The notes: a model not told the origin generated them from the letters alone. Shown: positions 33,553 to 40,733, counted from the stretch's first letter. The stretch: DNA of 58,096 bases from JAPLMW01 sp964619675 (GCA_964619675.1 CAZUEO010000011.1:1-58096); one strand, 5' to 3'. A program made the numbers and translations.

Positions 33553-34127
33553 TGTCTGAAAAAGTAAAAATAGACTCACAAAGGATTGAAAAAGCGGTAA
33601 AGGAGATTCTCGAGGCAGTTGGCGAAGACGTTAGCAGGGATGGAATTAAACTGACGCCCAAACGTGTTGCGAATATGTACGCTGAGCTTCTTGCCGGCAG
33701 AGACGACGACCCTTCTAAGCATGTAAAAAGTTTGTTCAAAGAAAAATGTGATGAGATTATTTTACTCCGCGACATACCATTTTACAGCATTTGCGAACAT
33801 CACATTATGCCTTTCATCGGCAAGGCGCACGTTGCGTATCTGCCTGCCGAATATGTGGTGGGTGTGAGCAAACTCGCGCGGATTGTCGATTGCTTTGCAA
33901 AGAGACTCCAGATACAGGAACGCCTGACGGCACAAATCGCCGATTTTCTTAACGAACACTTAAAACCCCAGGGCGTCGCCATTGTGCTTGAAGCATCACA
34001 TAGCTGTATGACAATACGCGGTATCAAGAAACCCGGCTCCATTATGGTTACAAGTGCCCTTCGCGGCATATTCAAGAGAGATCCGCGCAGCAGAGCCGAA
34101 GTCCTCAGCCTTATGCATAATGCATAA
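33552..34127 (+). CDS. folE: GTP cyclohydrolase I (FolE type)
   Basis: Converts GTP to dihydroneopterin triphosphate, the first step for folate and for queuosine precursors. The 191-residue protein has DIPFYSICEHHIMPFIGKAHVAYLP with the zinc ligands Cys and His, then RLQIQERLTAQIADFL and ASHSCMTIRGI with the last zinc Cys. It is followed by an overlapping QueD-like gene, so the pair probably feeds 7-deazaguanine or a pterin. Confidence 0.95.
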   Translation: MSEKVKIDSQRIEKAVKEILEAVGEDVSRDGIKLTPKRVANMYAELLAGRDDDPSKHVKSLFKEKCDEIILLRDIPFYSICEHHIMPFIGKAHVAYLPAEYVVGVSKLARIVDCFAKRLQIQERLTAQIADFLNEHLKPQGVAIVLEASHSCMTIRGIKKPGSIMVTSALRGIFKRDPRSRAEVLSLMHNA

Positions 34128-34953
34128 ACTTTCAAGACAAATAAGATTCGCTATTAGTCCTTTTGAAACCACAATAAAAGGTTCAAACTCGTATTGCGCA
34201 AAACCGGCCACAAACGGACTGGCCCTGTACTTCGCGCTGTGGGTCGAACTTAAAGGCTCCGTAAATAAAGATACCGGCTTCGTCGTCAATGTGACCGATA
34301 TCGATAAAATCGTCAGAAATAAAACCGTTGAAATCTTTGATGAATTCGTAAGAGATTATTTAGCGGCCGCCGCGAACGGCGGCCTAAATCCCCGCCACTT
34401 GGGGCGGGGGCTAAACGGTGGTTTTGAACAAATCGGACAATTACTCAGTCAGGTATGGAAAACAATCGAAAACGAATTTACGCCTGCAAAAATAGATAGT
34501 CTGGCAGTCGAACTTATGCCTGCAAGGAAAGTCAGTATTAAGGAAAGTGGAGGCGATATGCTTTATTTTAGCGAAAAATTCGAATTTTCAGCAAGTCATA
34601 CGCTTTGGAACGATAAATTCAGCGATGAGGAAAATGAAAGAATCTTCGGCAAATGCGCCAACCGCAGCGGCCATGGCCATAATTACATCGTCGAAGTAAC
34701 AGTCAAAAAACCGGCAGCGGGTGAGCCTTTAAAAACCGGCGATTTTGAAAATATCGTCAGCAGCCAATTTATCCGCATCGTTGACCATAAAAATCTGAAC
34801 GCCGATGTCGAGCATTTCAAAAAGGTAAATCCCACAGTGGAAAATATCGCAGAATTTGCATTTAACAGCCTTGCGGACAAATTAAAGCCGATGGAACTGG
34901 ACTCTGTTACCGTCTGGGAAAACGACAGAACATTCTGCTGCTACCGGCAGTAG
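34120..34953 (+). CDS. queD: Tandem 6-carboxytetrahydropterin synthase-like protein (QueD/PTPS)
   Basis: From ATG 34120 it is 277 residues with two PTPS-type halves. The C-terminal half (from about residue 147) is complete: FSASHTL, GKCANRSGHGHNY with catalytic Cys and zinc His residues, DHKNLN, and TVENIAEF. The N-terminal half lacks the zinc His pattern and is probably structural. Between its helices, residues about 82-101 (ANGGLNPRHLGRGLNGG) come from a GC-rich palindromic insertion. GGAGG lies just before the ATG at 34558, so the second half could also be made alone. It overlaps folE by 8 bases. Confidence 0.8.
   Translation: MHKLSRQIRFAISPFETTIKGSNSYCAKPATNGLALYFALWVELKGSVNKDTGFVVNVTDIDKIVRNKTVEIFDEFVRDYLAAAANGGLNPRHLGRGLNGGFEQIGQLLSQVWKTIENEFTPAKIDSLAVELMPARKVSIKESGGDMLYFSEKFEFSASHTLWNDKFSDEENERIFGKCANRSGHGHNYIVEVTVKKPAAGEPLKTGDFENIVSSQFIRIVDHKNLNADVEHFKKVNPTVENIAEFAFNSLADKLKPMELDSVTVWENDRTFCCYRQ
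34365..34421 (+). repeat. GC-rich double palindrome inserted in frame in queD
   Basis: A perfect 8-bp stem GGCCGCCG/CGGCGGCC (34365-34372, 34377-34384) is followed by CCCCGCC/GGCGGGG (34390-34396, 34403-34409). The base composition is sharply different from the rest of the gene and the reading frame stays open. Confidence 0.8.
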
Positions 34954-34966
34954 CCGGGCAGCAGCA
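34936..34966 (+). terminator. Strong hairpin at the end of queD
   Basis: TGCTGCT pairs with AGCAGCA and the stem continues through CCGGC/GCCGG to loop AGTA, with a small internal loop. It spans the queD stop. There is no T run, so it may stabilise the 3' end rather than terminate. Confidence 0.45.
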
Positions 34967-34967
34967 A

Positions 34968-35540
34968 AGCTTAAAAGTTAAAGCTAAAAACTTAAAACCA
35001 AAAGTCAAAACTCAAAATTAACCACGGATTACACAGATAATTTTACTGAAAAACGATAGTTGATAATTGTCAATCAAAGACGGAGAGAAGGCAAGAGCTT
35101 AAAATTTAAAGCTAAAAGCCCAAAGCCACAGCTTAAAACTCAAAACCAAAAAATAAAAAATAAAAACGACAAATAAAAATTAAAAACTAAACGCTTCGCG
35201 GATTGAAAATTGAAGATTGGGGTAAAAAACGATGCTTGATAATTATCAAGCAAAGGTACAGAGAGCTACGGGATATAAAATTTAAGATTTGAAATTTCAG
35301 AAAAAACGCCGCCCAAAAGGCGGCCGAACCCTGCCCCCTGCCTGCGCGAGGGTAAACTCCATAATTGCAGGGCTAAGCGAAAATTGCAGTTGCTGACGAG
35401 GGCTGCGATGACCCCGATGAGATAGCCGAAGCGGCATCTCACGGGGCAGGGATTGAAGATTTGCGGAACGCCTTCGGCGGGGAAAGAAACTTAAAAGTTA
35501 AAGCCAAAAACTTAAAGCCAAAAGTCAAAATTTAAAACTG
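34968..35540 (+). repeat. Composite repeat block downstream of queD
   Basis: A gene-free stretch. AAAACTC-type heptamer arrays lie at 34968-35020, 35097-35190 and 35490-35538. AACCACGGATT follows the first. Palindrome copies TTGATAATTGTCAA (about 35060) and TGCTTGATAATTATCAAGCA (35233-35252) occur in inverted orientation to the copy at 31646. A GCCGCC/GGCGGC hairpin and a stable stem at 35412-35446 lie between. The order and orientation mirror the block upstream of pepA. Confidence 0.8.
35412..35446 (+). other. Stable 14-bp stem-loop, candidate structured RNA
   Basis: CCCCG pairs with CGGGG, TGAGAT with ATCTCA after a one-base bulge, and GCC with GGC, around a five-base loop. It sits in GC-richer DNA inside the AT-rich repeat block and matches no family I recognise. 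Confidence 0.5.
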
Positions 35541-35587
35541 ACAACTTTTTTCAAAAACTTTTGTTTGGTACGGGGTAGATTTTTTCT

Positions 35588-35615
35588 TTGTTTTTCCGCT
35601 TTTTAAGGATATAAT
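35588..35615 (+). promoter_or_regulatory. Shared-module promoter, copy 1
   Basis: -35 TTGTTT (35588-35593), 16 bases, -10 TATAAT (35610-35615), within a block that recurs before two other accessory genes (36082 and 37711). It drives the small membrane-protein gene. Confidence 0.65.
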
Positions 35616-35648
35616 TTGGCAGGATATGAAAGACAAGGAGAAAAGAAT

Positions 35649-36023
35649 ATGTTTTTATGCAAGCGCCCCATTGAAACAGATGATGAATTTGTTTGTAGAG
35701 TACGCAAACGTATCAAGACCGGTCGTAAATTAACAATCTTGTCTCTGACCTTTGCTCTTCTACTGCTGGCAGGTAGTTTGTGGTTTTTATTTTCAGTATT
35801 TAGGCTAATTAAAAGTTCGAGCCCTGAGGAAAGTGTAATGTGGGCAGGCTTTTTTGTCGGAATCATGTGTGGAATCTTCTTTTCCATGTTAGCGATAAAA
35901 GCAGGGCATTATATTGCCGAGGCAATGACAGATTCTAAAGGCAGACGAGAGGACAGGTTGTTAATTAAATACTATGATGCATTGACTAATCCTTCGGAAG
36001 AAAAAACGGGCAATACTGCGTAA
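35649..36023 (+). CDS. Small two-span membrane protein, unknown
   Basis: From ATG 35649 (AAGGAG site, 9 bases away) it is 124 residues. Two hydrophobic segments at about 27-52 and 62-85 (ILSLTFALLLLAGSLWFLF; FFVGIMCGIFFSMLAI) are followed by a soluble tail (DSKGRREDRLLIKYYDALTNP). No family recognised. A longer frame starts upstream at 35616, inside the promoter module, and is unlikely. It has its own promoter and stands alone between repeats. Confidence 0.6.
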   Translation: MFLCKRPIETDDEFVCRVRKRIKTGRKLTILSLTFALLLLAGSLWFLFSVFRLIKSSSPEESVMWAGFFVGIMCGIFFSMLAIKAGHYIAEAMTDSKGRREDRLLIKYYDALTNPSEEKTGNTA

Positions 36024-36081
36024 TGGTAAAAGATGGCATTCAAACAGAAAAATTGCCTGTGTGTTAAAACAGGTTTTTTCT

Positions 36082-36109
36082 TTGTTTTTTCGCTTTTTAA
36101 GGCTATAAT
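36082..36109 (+). promoter_or_regulatory. Shared-module promoter, copy 2
   Basis: -35 TTGTTT (36082-36087), 16 bases, -10 TATAAT (36104-36109), in the same sequence block as copy 1. The similarity to copy 3 continues about 30 bases past the -10 box. It drives the DUF3800 gene. Confidence 0.65.
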
Positions 36110-36194
36110 TTGGCAGGATGCTTTGAAGGGGCAACTAAGAAAAGATTTGTAGCAAATAAATAAGGCAACTGGGGAAACCAGTGGAGAAAAACCT

Positions 36195-36896
36195 ATGATA
36201 TTTGATGTTTATTGTGATGAAAGCCGACCGGATTTATTGTCGTCGAATAATCCAAAAGCAAAGTACATGTTAATCGGGAGTTTATGGCTGCCTTATAATA
36301 AACGGAATGAATTCAAAAAAGATATCCATGATTTACGAAACAAGCATAAAGTAGGAGGAGAATTTAAATGGCAAAAAGTTTCACCATCGAGGATAAACTT
36401 TTATAAGGAACTTATCGGCTGGTTTAATGCCATGGGAGAGCAACTGCGATATAGATGTATTGTTGTGGAACATAAACAGGTGAATTTAGCCTTATACCAT
36501 AATGGCGACCAGGAATTAGGTTTCTATAAATTTTATTATCAATTATTGCATCATTGGATATTTGATTGGAATGAATACAATGTTTTTGTAGACTGTAAAA
36601 TCAACCGTAACCGGGATTCATTGAAAGACTTAAAAAGATGTCTTTCTTTATCTAATCTCACCTCTGTTATTACGCAGGTACAGGCAATTCCTTCAAAAGA
36701 ATCGGTTTTAATGCAAGCGGTTGATGTTTTGACCGGCATAGCGGCCTATCGGCTTAATAAGAATATCAATGAAAAAAGTGCTAAGTCTGAATTGTTGTAC
36801 GAATTGGAAAGATTACTTGGTCGTCAATTAAGACCCACAGGCAGAGGTGAACACAAATATAATGTTTTTAAAATTGATTTAAGTGGGGGCTGGTAA
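36195..36896 (+). CDS. DUF3800 protein (predicted RNase H-like nuclease)
   Basis: A 233-residue protein starting MIFDVYCDES, the DUF3800 signature. Acidic residues at Asp8-Glu9, Glu56 (GGEFKW), Asp133 (VFVDCK) and Asp177 (QAVDVLTGIAAY) fit the conserved active-site set of this family, predicted to have an RNase H-like fold. DUF3800 genes are frequent in defence islands and near mobile DNA. A TGGAG site precedes the ATG. It overlaps the next gene, which encodes a possible second nuclease, so the two probably work together (inference). Confidence 0.85.
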   Translation: MIFDVYCDESRPDLLSSNNPKAKYMLIGSLWLPYNKRNEFKKDIHDLRNKHKVGGEFKWQKVSPSRINFYKELIGWFNAMGEQLRYRCIVVEHKQVNLALYHNGDQELGFYKFYYQLLHHWIFDWNEYNVFVDCKINRNRDSLKDLKRCLSLSNLTSVITQVQAIPSKESVLMQAVDVLTGIAAYRLNKNINEKSAKSELLYELERLLGRQLRPTGRGEHKYNVFKIDLSGGW

Positions 36897-37320
36897 GTTG
36901 AATTATCCTCCACTGCCTCTGGATAAAACACCAGCCGAATACAGGTCATATTTTGAGACTAATTACTGTCGCGGGCCAGTAAAAACTTTTGATGGGATCG
37001 AAGTCAGATTTAGAAAGTCAGATTTTAATCATTGTTTTTTTGAATCAGTTAATGAAAAAGACGACACCTTCTCATCTCTGAGAGCGGAGCGTTTATTATG
37101 GATTAAAGCAGCTTTGCAGGACCCAAATAGTGAATTATATGCTGGATGGGACAAAAAGAAAAAAAGATATGACAAGGGCAGGAGAGTAGTGCTTGTAAAA
37201 GATAATTATGTTGTCGTTATTGCTTTAATTAGCAATAAAAGAGCGAACTTTGTAACAGCTTATGTTGCTGATAGCGAAAGAACGCTCGAAATGATTCGAA
37301 AGAGTCCAAAATGGATATAA
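36883..37320 (+). CDS. Possible PBECR-like (Barnase/EndoU/ColE5-RelE-type) nuclease
   Basis: A 145-residue protein. A GTG start at 36883 overlaps the DUF3800 gene by 14 bases. A TTG at 36898, one base after its stop and 8 bases after GGGGG, is an equally good start. The pattern VRFRKSDFNHCFFES, then RAERLLWIKAALQDP, KGRRVVLVKDNYVVVIAL and RANFVTAYVADS resembles PBECR-type nuclease domains found in phage and conflict proteins. I am not certain of the family. Close coupling with DUF3800 suggests a two-gene nuclease or toxin module. Confidence 0.5.
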   Translation: MGAGKLNYPPLPLDKTPAEYRSYFETNYCRGPVKTFDGIEVRFRKSDFNHCFFESVNEKDDTFSSLRAERLLWIKAALQDPNSELYAGWDKKKKRYDKGRRVVLVKDNYVVVIALISNKRANFVTAYVADSERTLEMIRKSPKWI

Positions 37321-37325
37321 AAAAA

Positions 37326-37353
37326 CCGCAGATTTGCCAGGCTGGCTCTGCGG
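37326..37353 (-). terminator. Hairpin with T run on the minus strand
   Basis: CCGCAGA pairs with TCTGCGG, with GCCA/TGGC inside. On the plus strand the stem is preceded by an A run, so it looks like a terminator only for minus-strand transcripts. No minus-strand gene is known just upstream of it. Confidence 0.4.
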
Positions 37354-37862
37354 AGGCCTTGATAGATTCTACTGCCACTGGCAGAGAATTCTATTAAATT
37401 ATACTAAACATGTATCGGTCTGTTCAAGTTAAAAGTTTATTATTTGTCTAATTGTCTGGCTAAGCAGCGGTTAGAAGACAAAATATCAGGACGAATTATA
37501 TCTTATATCAGTGAAGCACTGGTTGGAATTCCACTTATGCAAAGCTGTGGAGAATAAGAAAAACTTGTCTGTCACAGGCATTCCATATTCAACGTTCGAT
37601 GTTCAATGCCTGTCCTGAGCGCCTGTGGTGAGCGAAGCCGAACCATGCCGAAGGATTAACACGAATATAAAAGTATTTAAACGCTGATTATAGATTGCAG
37701 AACGAGGATTTTTTGTTTTCTTTTCCGCTGTTTAAGGCTATAATTCGGCAAGAGACTTTGAGGAGGCAACAACGGAAATTTAAAGTTCAAAAATGTAAAC
37801 CGCAAAACATCTGGACTTGGGATGTTATACGGAACAAGATAACCATTGTGGGATGTAAACAA
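37354..37862 (+). other. Gene-free gap with dispersed repeats
   Basis: No credible gene. It holds an imperfect dyad around TAGATTCTACTGCCACTGG (from 37363), a GTTCGATGTTCAATG segment (about 37590), a CCTGTCCTGAGCG...GAAGCCGAA element (37611-37655) of a type common in environmental bacterial genomes, and the third shared promoter module (37711-37744). The frame of the next gene is open from 37695 through the promoter, but that part is probably untranslated. Confidence 0.6.
37711..37744 (+). promoter_or_regulatory. Shared-module promoter, copy 3
   Basis: The CCGCTGTTTAAGGC block and -10 TATAAT (37739-37744) match copies 1 and 2. The best TTGTTT here is 20 bases from the -10 box, so the -35 element may differ. 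It is followed by the GACTTTGAGGAGGCAAC leader shared with copy 2. Confidence 0.55.
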
Positions 37863-38834
37863 ATGAAATTTAACAAGGATGCGCCAAGATATAGAGCAGG
37901 GAAAGGAGAACTGATAGGCGGCACTGGTGGTATAACCCGGATGTGCCCCGCCGGTAATTTCTTAGAAATGTATAAAATTGACAAAACTTTTAGAATCTAT
38001 CCCCCAGAAATTTTAGACCCTAAAGAAACAGATCCTAATATGCCTTGGATGAGCAATTCAGTTGCCGATGTTGGCTCAGCTAACAAAATTGTTGCAAGGG
38101 TGTTCATCCAATCCCATGAAGCAGTGAATGAAGCTCCTTTGCGAAAGGATATAAAAAAAGAAGAAATTATAGTTTTATCTCACAAATCTAAGGAATTACT
38201 TTTGTCGTGCGAGAAAACATATTTGGAATTTTTTAAAAAATATGAGGAATGCGTAAAGCAGTTTAAAGAAGGAAAAGTAAAAAAAGAAGGGAATGTATTT
38301 CCTTCCTTCCCTTTAATTGATAATTTAGATGATATTACAGTAGCATTTCTAAGTAACGCGAAAAAGTTTATCGAGACTGAAGCAAAGATTACAAATGAAT
38401 TTTTCCAAACACATTTTGATGGTCCTCGCTTTGATATAATTACAGACTGGGTCAAAAAAAATCTGCCGAACCAAAAAGAGTTTAGTAATTTTCTTGAAAG
38501 CACAAATGATAAATTGAAACACATTACCGACTTACGCAATCATCAAGAACACCCCCAAAAGAACAAGAAAACTCACATTAATAACTTTCGCTTATTACCT
38601 CATAATCAAATTGGTTTCCCTACTTGGCACGTCACTGGAAACGAAGAGTTTGATATCCGCACGGATATGGACAATATCATTAACTTTCTTATGCAATTTT
38701 TTGAAGTTTTGATGTTCAATTGTATTATGATAAACTTAAACACAAAATTAATTTATAAGGTAGAGGATATTCCCGAAGAACAACGAGATAAAAACTGCCC
38801 CATTAGATTTAAGTTAGTAGTTAGACTTGTTTAA
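37863..38834 (+). CDS. Unknown protein with C-terminal HEPN-like motif
   Basis: From ATG 37863 the protein is 323 residues; an upstream extension to 37695 crosses the promoter and is unlikely. The N-terminal part (MKFNKDAPRYRAGKGELIGG) is unlike any family I know. A long charged helical middle follows. Near residue 222 the sequence DLRNHQEHP fits an R-x4-H pattern, followed by a hydrophobic helix (IINFLMQFFEVLMFNCI), as in HEPN or HEPN-like domains. No membrane span is certain. Its weak Shine-Dalgarno sequence adds doubt about the start. Confidence 0.5.
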   Translation: MKFNKDAPRYRAGKGELIGGTGGITRMCPAGNFLEMYKIDKTFRIYPPEILDPKETDPNMPWMSNSVADVGSANKIVARVFIQSHEAVNEAPLRKDIKKEEIIVLSHKSKELLLSCEKTYLEFFKKYEECVKQFKEGKVKKEGNVFPSFPLIDNLDDITVAFLSNAKKFIETEAKITNEFFQTHFDGPRFDIITDWVKKNLPNQKEFSNFLESTNDKLKHITDLRNHQEHPQKNKKTHINNFRLLPHNQIGFPTWHVTGNEEFDIRTDMDNIINFLMQFFEVLMFNCIMINLNTKLIYKVEDIPEEQRDKNCPIRFKLVVRLV

Positions 38835-38937
38835 ATCTTTTTACTAGCTTTTTACTTTTTGTGGCCAATTTTTCTCTGTGTTCTCGGAAATCTCTGTGAT
38901 GAGAATTTGTCCGCCTCAGGCGGTTCATCATATCTCC

Positions 38938-38965
38938 TTGATTTGTCATAGATTTAAGGTATAAT
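38938..38965 (+). promoter_or_regulatory. Predicted promoter of the RRM gene
   Basis: -35 TTGATT (38938-38943), 16 bases, -10 TATAAT (38960-38965), preceded by a CTCTGTG repeat segment and a CCGCC/GGCGG hairpin. About 42 bases upstream of the likely start codon. Confidence 0.6.
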
Positions 38966-39006
38966 AGTTTTTTTAGAACTCCGGGAAATCCAAATGGAGA
39001 ATGGTT

Positions 39007-39255
39007 ATGGGCAAAAAAGTGTATGTTGGAAATATGGGTCCTAATGCTGACCAGGCAAGCCTGGAAGCATTGTTTTCAGTGTTTGGAAAGGTTGAAAAGG
39101 CTTATATAGTCATTGACCGCCAGACAGGCAAGAGCAAGGGGTTCGGTTTTGTCGAGATGAGCAGTGATGCTGAGGCTAAAGCGGCAATAGCCGCACTGGA
39201 TGGAAAAGAATGCGGCGGCTACACGGTTAAAGTTAATGAAGCAAAAAGCAAGTAA
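39007..39255 (+). CDS. RNA-binding protein with one RRM domain
   Basis: An 82-residue single RRM. RNP2 is KVYVGNM at about 4-10, and RNP1 is KSKGFGFVEM at about 41-50. The start at 39007 fits the GGAGA site; an ATG at 39001 would be too close. Such small RRM proteins are common in cyanobacteria and planctomycetes and often respond to cold, though no cold-shock signal is seen here. It has its own promoter and lies alone between repeats. Confidence 0.93.
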   Translation: MGKKVYVGNMGPNADQASLEALFSVFGKVEKAYIVIDRQTGKSKGFGFVEMSSDAEAKAAIAALDGKECGGYTVKVNEAKSK

Positions 39256-39263
39256 TCAGATTA

Positions 39264-39318
39264 CCCCAGTTAGATAGCTAAAGCATCACCAAGCAGCTAA
39301 CTAACGCATCTAACGGGG
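39264..39318 (+). repeat. CCCC-GTTAGAT / ATCTAAC-GGGG inverted repeat
   Basis: An 11-bp stem with one bulged A (39264-39275 against 39308-39318) around TAGCTAA-rich inner sequence. It lies just after the RRM stop. There is no T run, so it may be a repeat element rather than a terminator. Confidence 0.55.
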
Positions 39319-39368
39319 CAGGCAGATTACAGAAGACAAATCCGCCTGAGGTAGAACATTCACGGTAT

Positions 39369-40046
39369 TTATTTCCTTTGCGTCTCTGTGGTGAAAGAAT
39401 TTTTCATTTTCTTTCTCCCGTTCTTCTCCTTGAGCTTTCTCAAATCCTTTTTCAATAAAAAACTTCTGTACGGCTCGGCTTTCCATCGCGGGAAATTCAG
39501 CGGCGCATATTCCTCTTCGCCGGCCTGCAAAACAAATTTGTCGTGGGCTAAGGCGGTCAAAATCCGGTTAAAAGGCGTATCCGGGCAGCGAAAAGCTAAT
39601 AATTTATCTTCCTTTGTTCTATACGAGGCTCTTACAAACAATAAACCTCTATCTTTAAAAACCGAAACGCCAATTAAACCTGTATTGTTTTTAAGTTTGC
39701 GGTTAAGATTATTTTGCCTTGAGTTTACAATTCGCAAATTGCATCGGCGGTTGTCTGATTTAATTCTGTTTCTATGGTCAACCATTTCTCCCTTGCCGGC
39801 ATGCATTATATACCTTGAAAGCGTAATTTGTTTTGTACCGGATTTTAAAACAATACGCGGATAGCCTGAAGTTAAGCGAAATCCATTTATAAAAGTATAT
39901 TTCCGTTTCGGCTTTATATCCGGGTCTCTGAATAATCTGCGATAAATAAAATCGTCAACTATTACTGTTCGGCCATTGACCTCAAACGTTCGATAGTTTT
40001 TTTGCTGCGGCGTTTTCTGTTGTCTTGAATTTGTTGTCTGTTTCAT
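39369..40046 (-). CDS. HNH endonuclease with AP2-like domain (homing type)
   Basis: A 225-residue protein. The HNH core is MVDHRNRIKSDNRRCNLRIVNSRQNNLNR-like (residues about 92-120), with the conserved His, Asn and Arg residues. An AP2-type DNA-binding segment (TGLIGVSVFKDRGLLFVRAS) follows at about 122-150. This arrangement is typical of homing-type endonucleases from phages and introns. The last codons (TTETQRK) are translated from an ACCACAGAGACGCAAAGG-type repeat. A minus-strand promoter is possible at 40272-40299. No intron is visible here, so it is a stand-alone copy. Confidence 0.85.
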   Translation of the reverse strand: MKQTTNSRQQKTPQQKNYRTFEVNGRTVIVDDFIYRRLFRDPDIKPKRKYTFINGFRLTSGYPRIVLKSGTKQITLSRYIMHAGKGEMVDHRNRIKSDNRRCNLRIVNSRQNNLNRKLKNNTGLIGVSVFKDRGLLFVRASYRTKEDKLLAFRCPDTPFNRILTALAHDKFVLQAGEEEYAPLNFPRWKAEPYRSFLLKKDLRKLKEKNGRKKMKNSFTTETQRK

Positions 40047-40271
40047 AAATGATTTCCTTTAAAAAAGTTTGATTAGCCTGATAAAGATGTCGGGAATTTT
40101 CTGTAGAAAAGATTGTTTTTATCTGGGTGAAACTTGCCCGCTGCAGGCAGGGCGGGCTATGATGAGGTGTTTGTCTCCGGCATAATTACGGACATATTTC
40201 TCTGCTTATCGGTTTTTTCTCTTTATGCAGGTATATGCCGGAATGTTTTTTAGTTATCAAATAACATTATC

Positions 40272-40299
40272 ATTTTACCATATTTCTAACAAGAGTCAA
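40272..40299 (-). promoter_or_regulatory. Predicted promoter for the HNH gene
   Basis: On the minus strand -35 TTGACT (40299-40294), 16 bases, -10 TAAAAT (40277-40272). It is about 225 bases upstream of the ATG at 40046, so the leader would be long. Confidence 0.4.
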
Positions 40300-40553
40300 G
40301 GAAAATTTAAAAATAATTAAGATTTTTTATCTGCCGGGGCAATAAAAGGACAACGTTTATCTTCTTTGAACAAGCTTATTAGTTTTCAAGTATTTATGAT
40401 AGTGTTTTTGCATTTTTGCCGGTAAAATACCCGTTTCTATGTGTTTTAAGGTTGATAATTTGCATTTTATGGCTCATTTCTTACCGCGCTTACGGCAGGG
40501 AGGAAGACACATCCAATTTAAAGCTATCTTCTTTTTTTGCCGATACTTATGAG

Positions 40554-40625
40554 TAGCCACGAAGACACAAAAGCACGAAAAAAATATATTTTAAAAACTT
40601 AGTGTCTTGGTGCCTTGGTGGCTAT
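40554..40625 (+). repeat. Long TAGCCAC...GTGGCTA dyad, copy 2
   Basis: TAGCCACGAAGACACAAAAG and a CTTGGTGCCTTGGTGGCTA right end form inverted arms of about 26 bases around AT-rich DNA. It matches the element at 31841-31921 in arms, centre and size. Confidence 0.8.
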
Positions 40626-40662
40626 TTTCAGTGCCTCTTCGGCGGAGCCGACGGGGACAGAG

Positions 40663-40724
40663 TCTAAGCAGATTACAGATTGTAGATGACAGGTTACAGA
40701 TAACAGATTACAGATAATAGATGG
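40663..40724 (+). repeat. GATTACAGAT array left of four-helix-bundle gene 2
   Basis: About five degenerate ten-base units (GATTACAGAT, TGTAGATGAC, GGTTACAGAT, AACAGATTAC). The array ends 9 bases before the start codon at 40734. Confidence 0.8.
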
Positions 40725-40733
40725 CGGAAATAA

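Larger units (their letters stand above)
40047..40733 (+). other. 690-base gap without genes
   Basis: AT-rich. It holds a possible minus-strand promoter for the HNH gene (40272-40299), small GC patches (around 40135), the second long dyad (40554-40625) and a decamer array (40663-40724) before the four-helix-bundle gene. Nothing else could be supported. Confidence 0.6.

Noticed and set aside
37695..37862. Longer start for the gene at 37863
   Set aside because: It would translate the promoter module and leader shared with two other genes.
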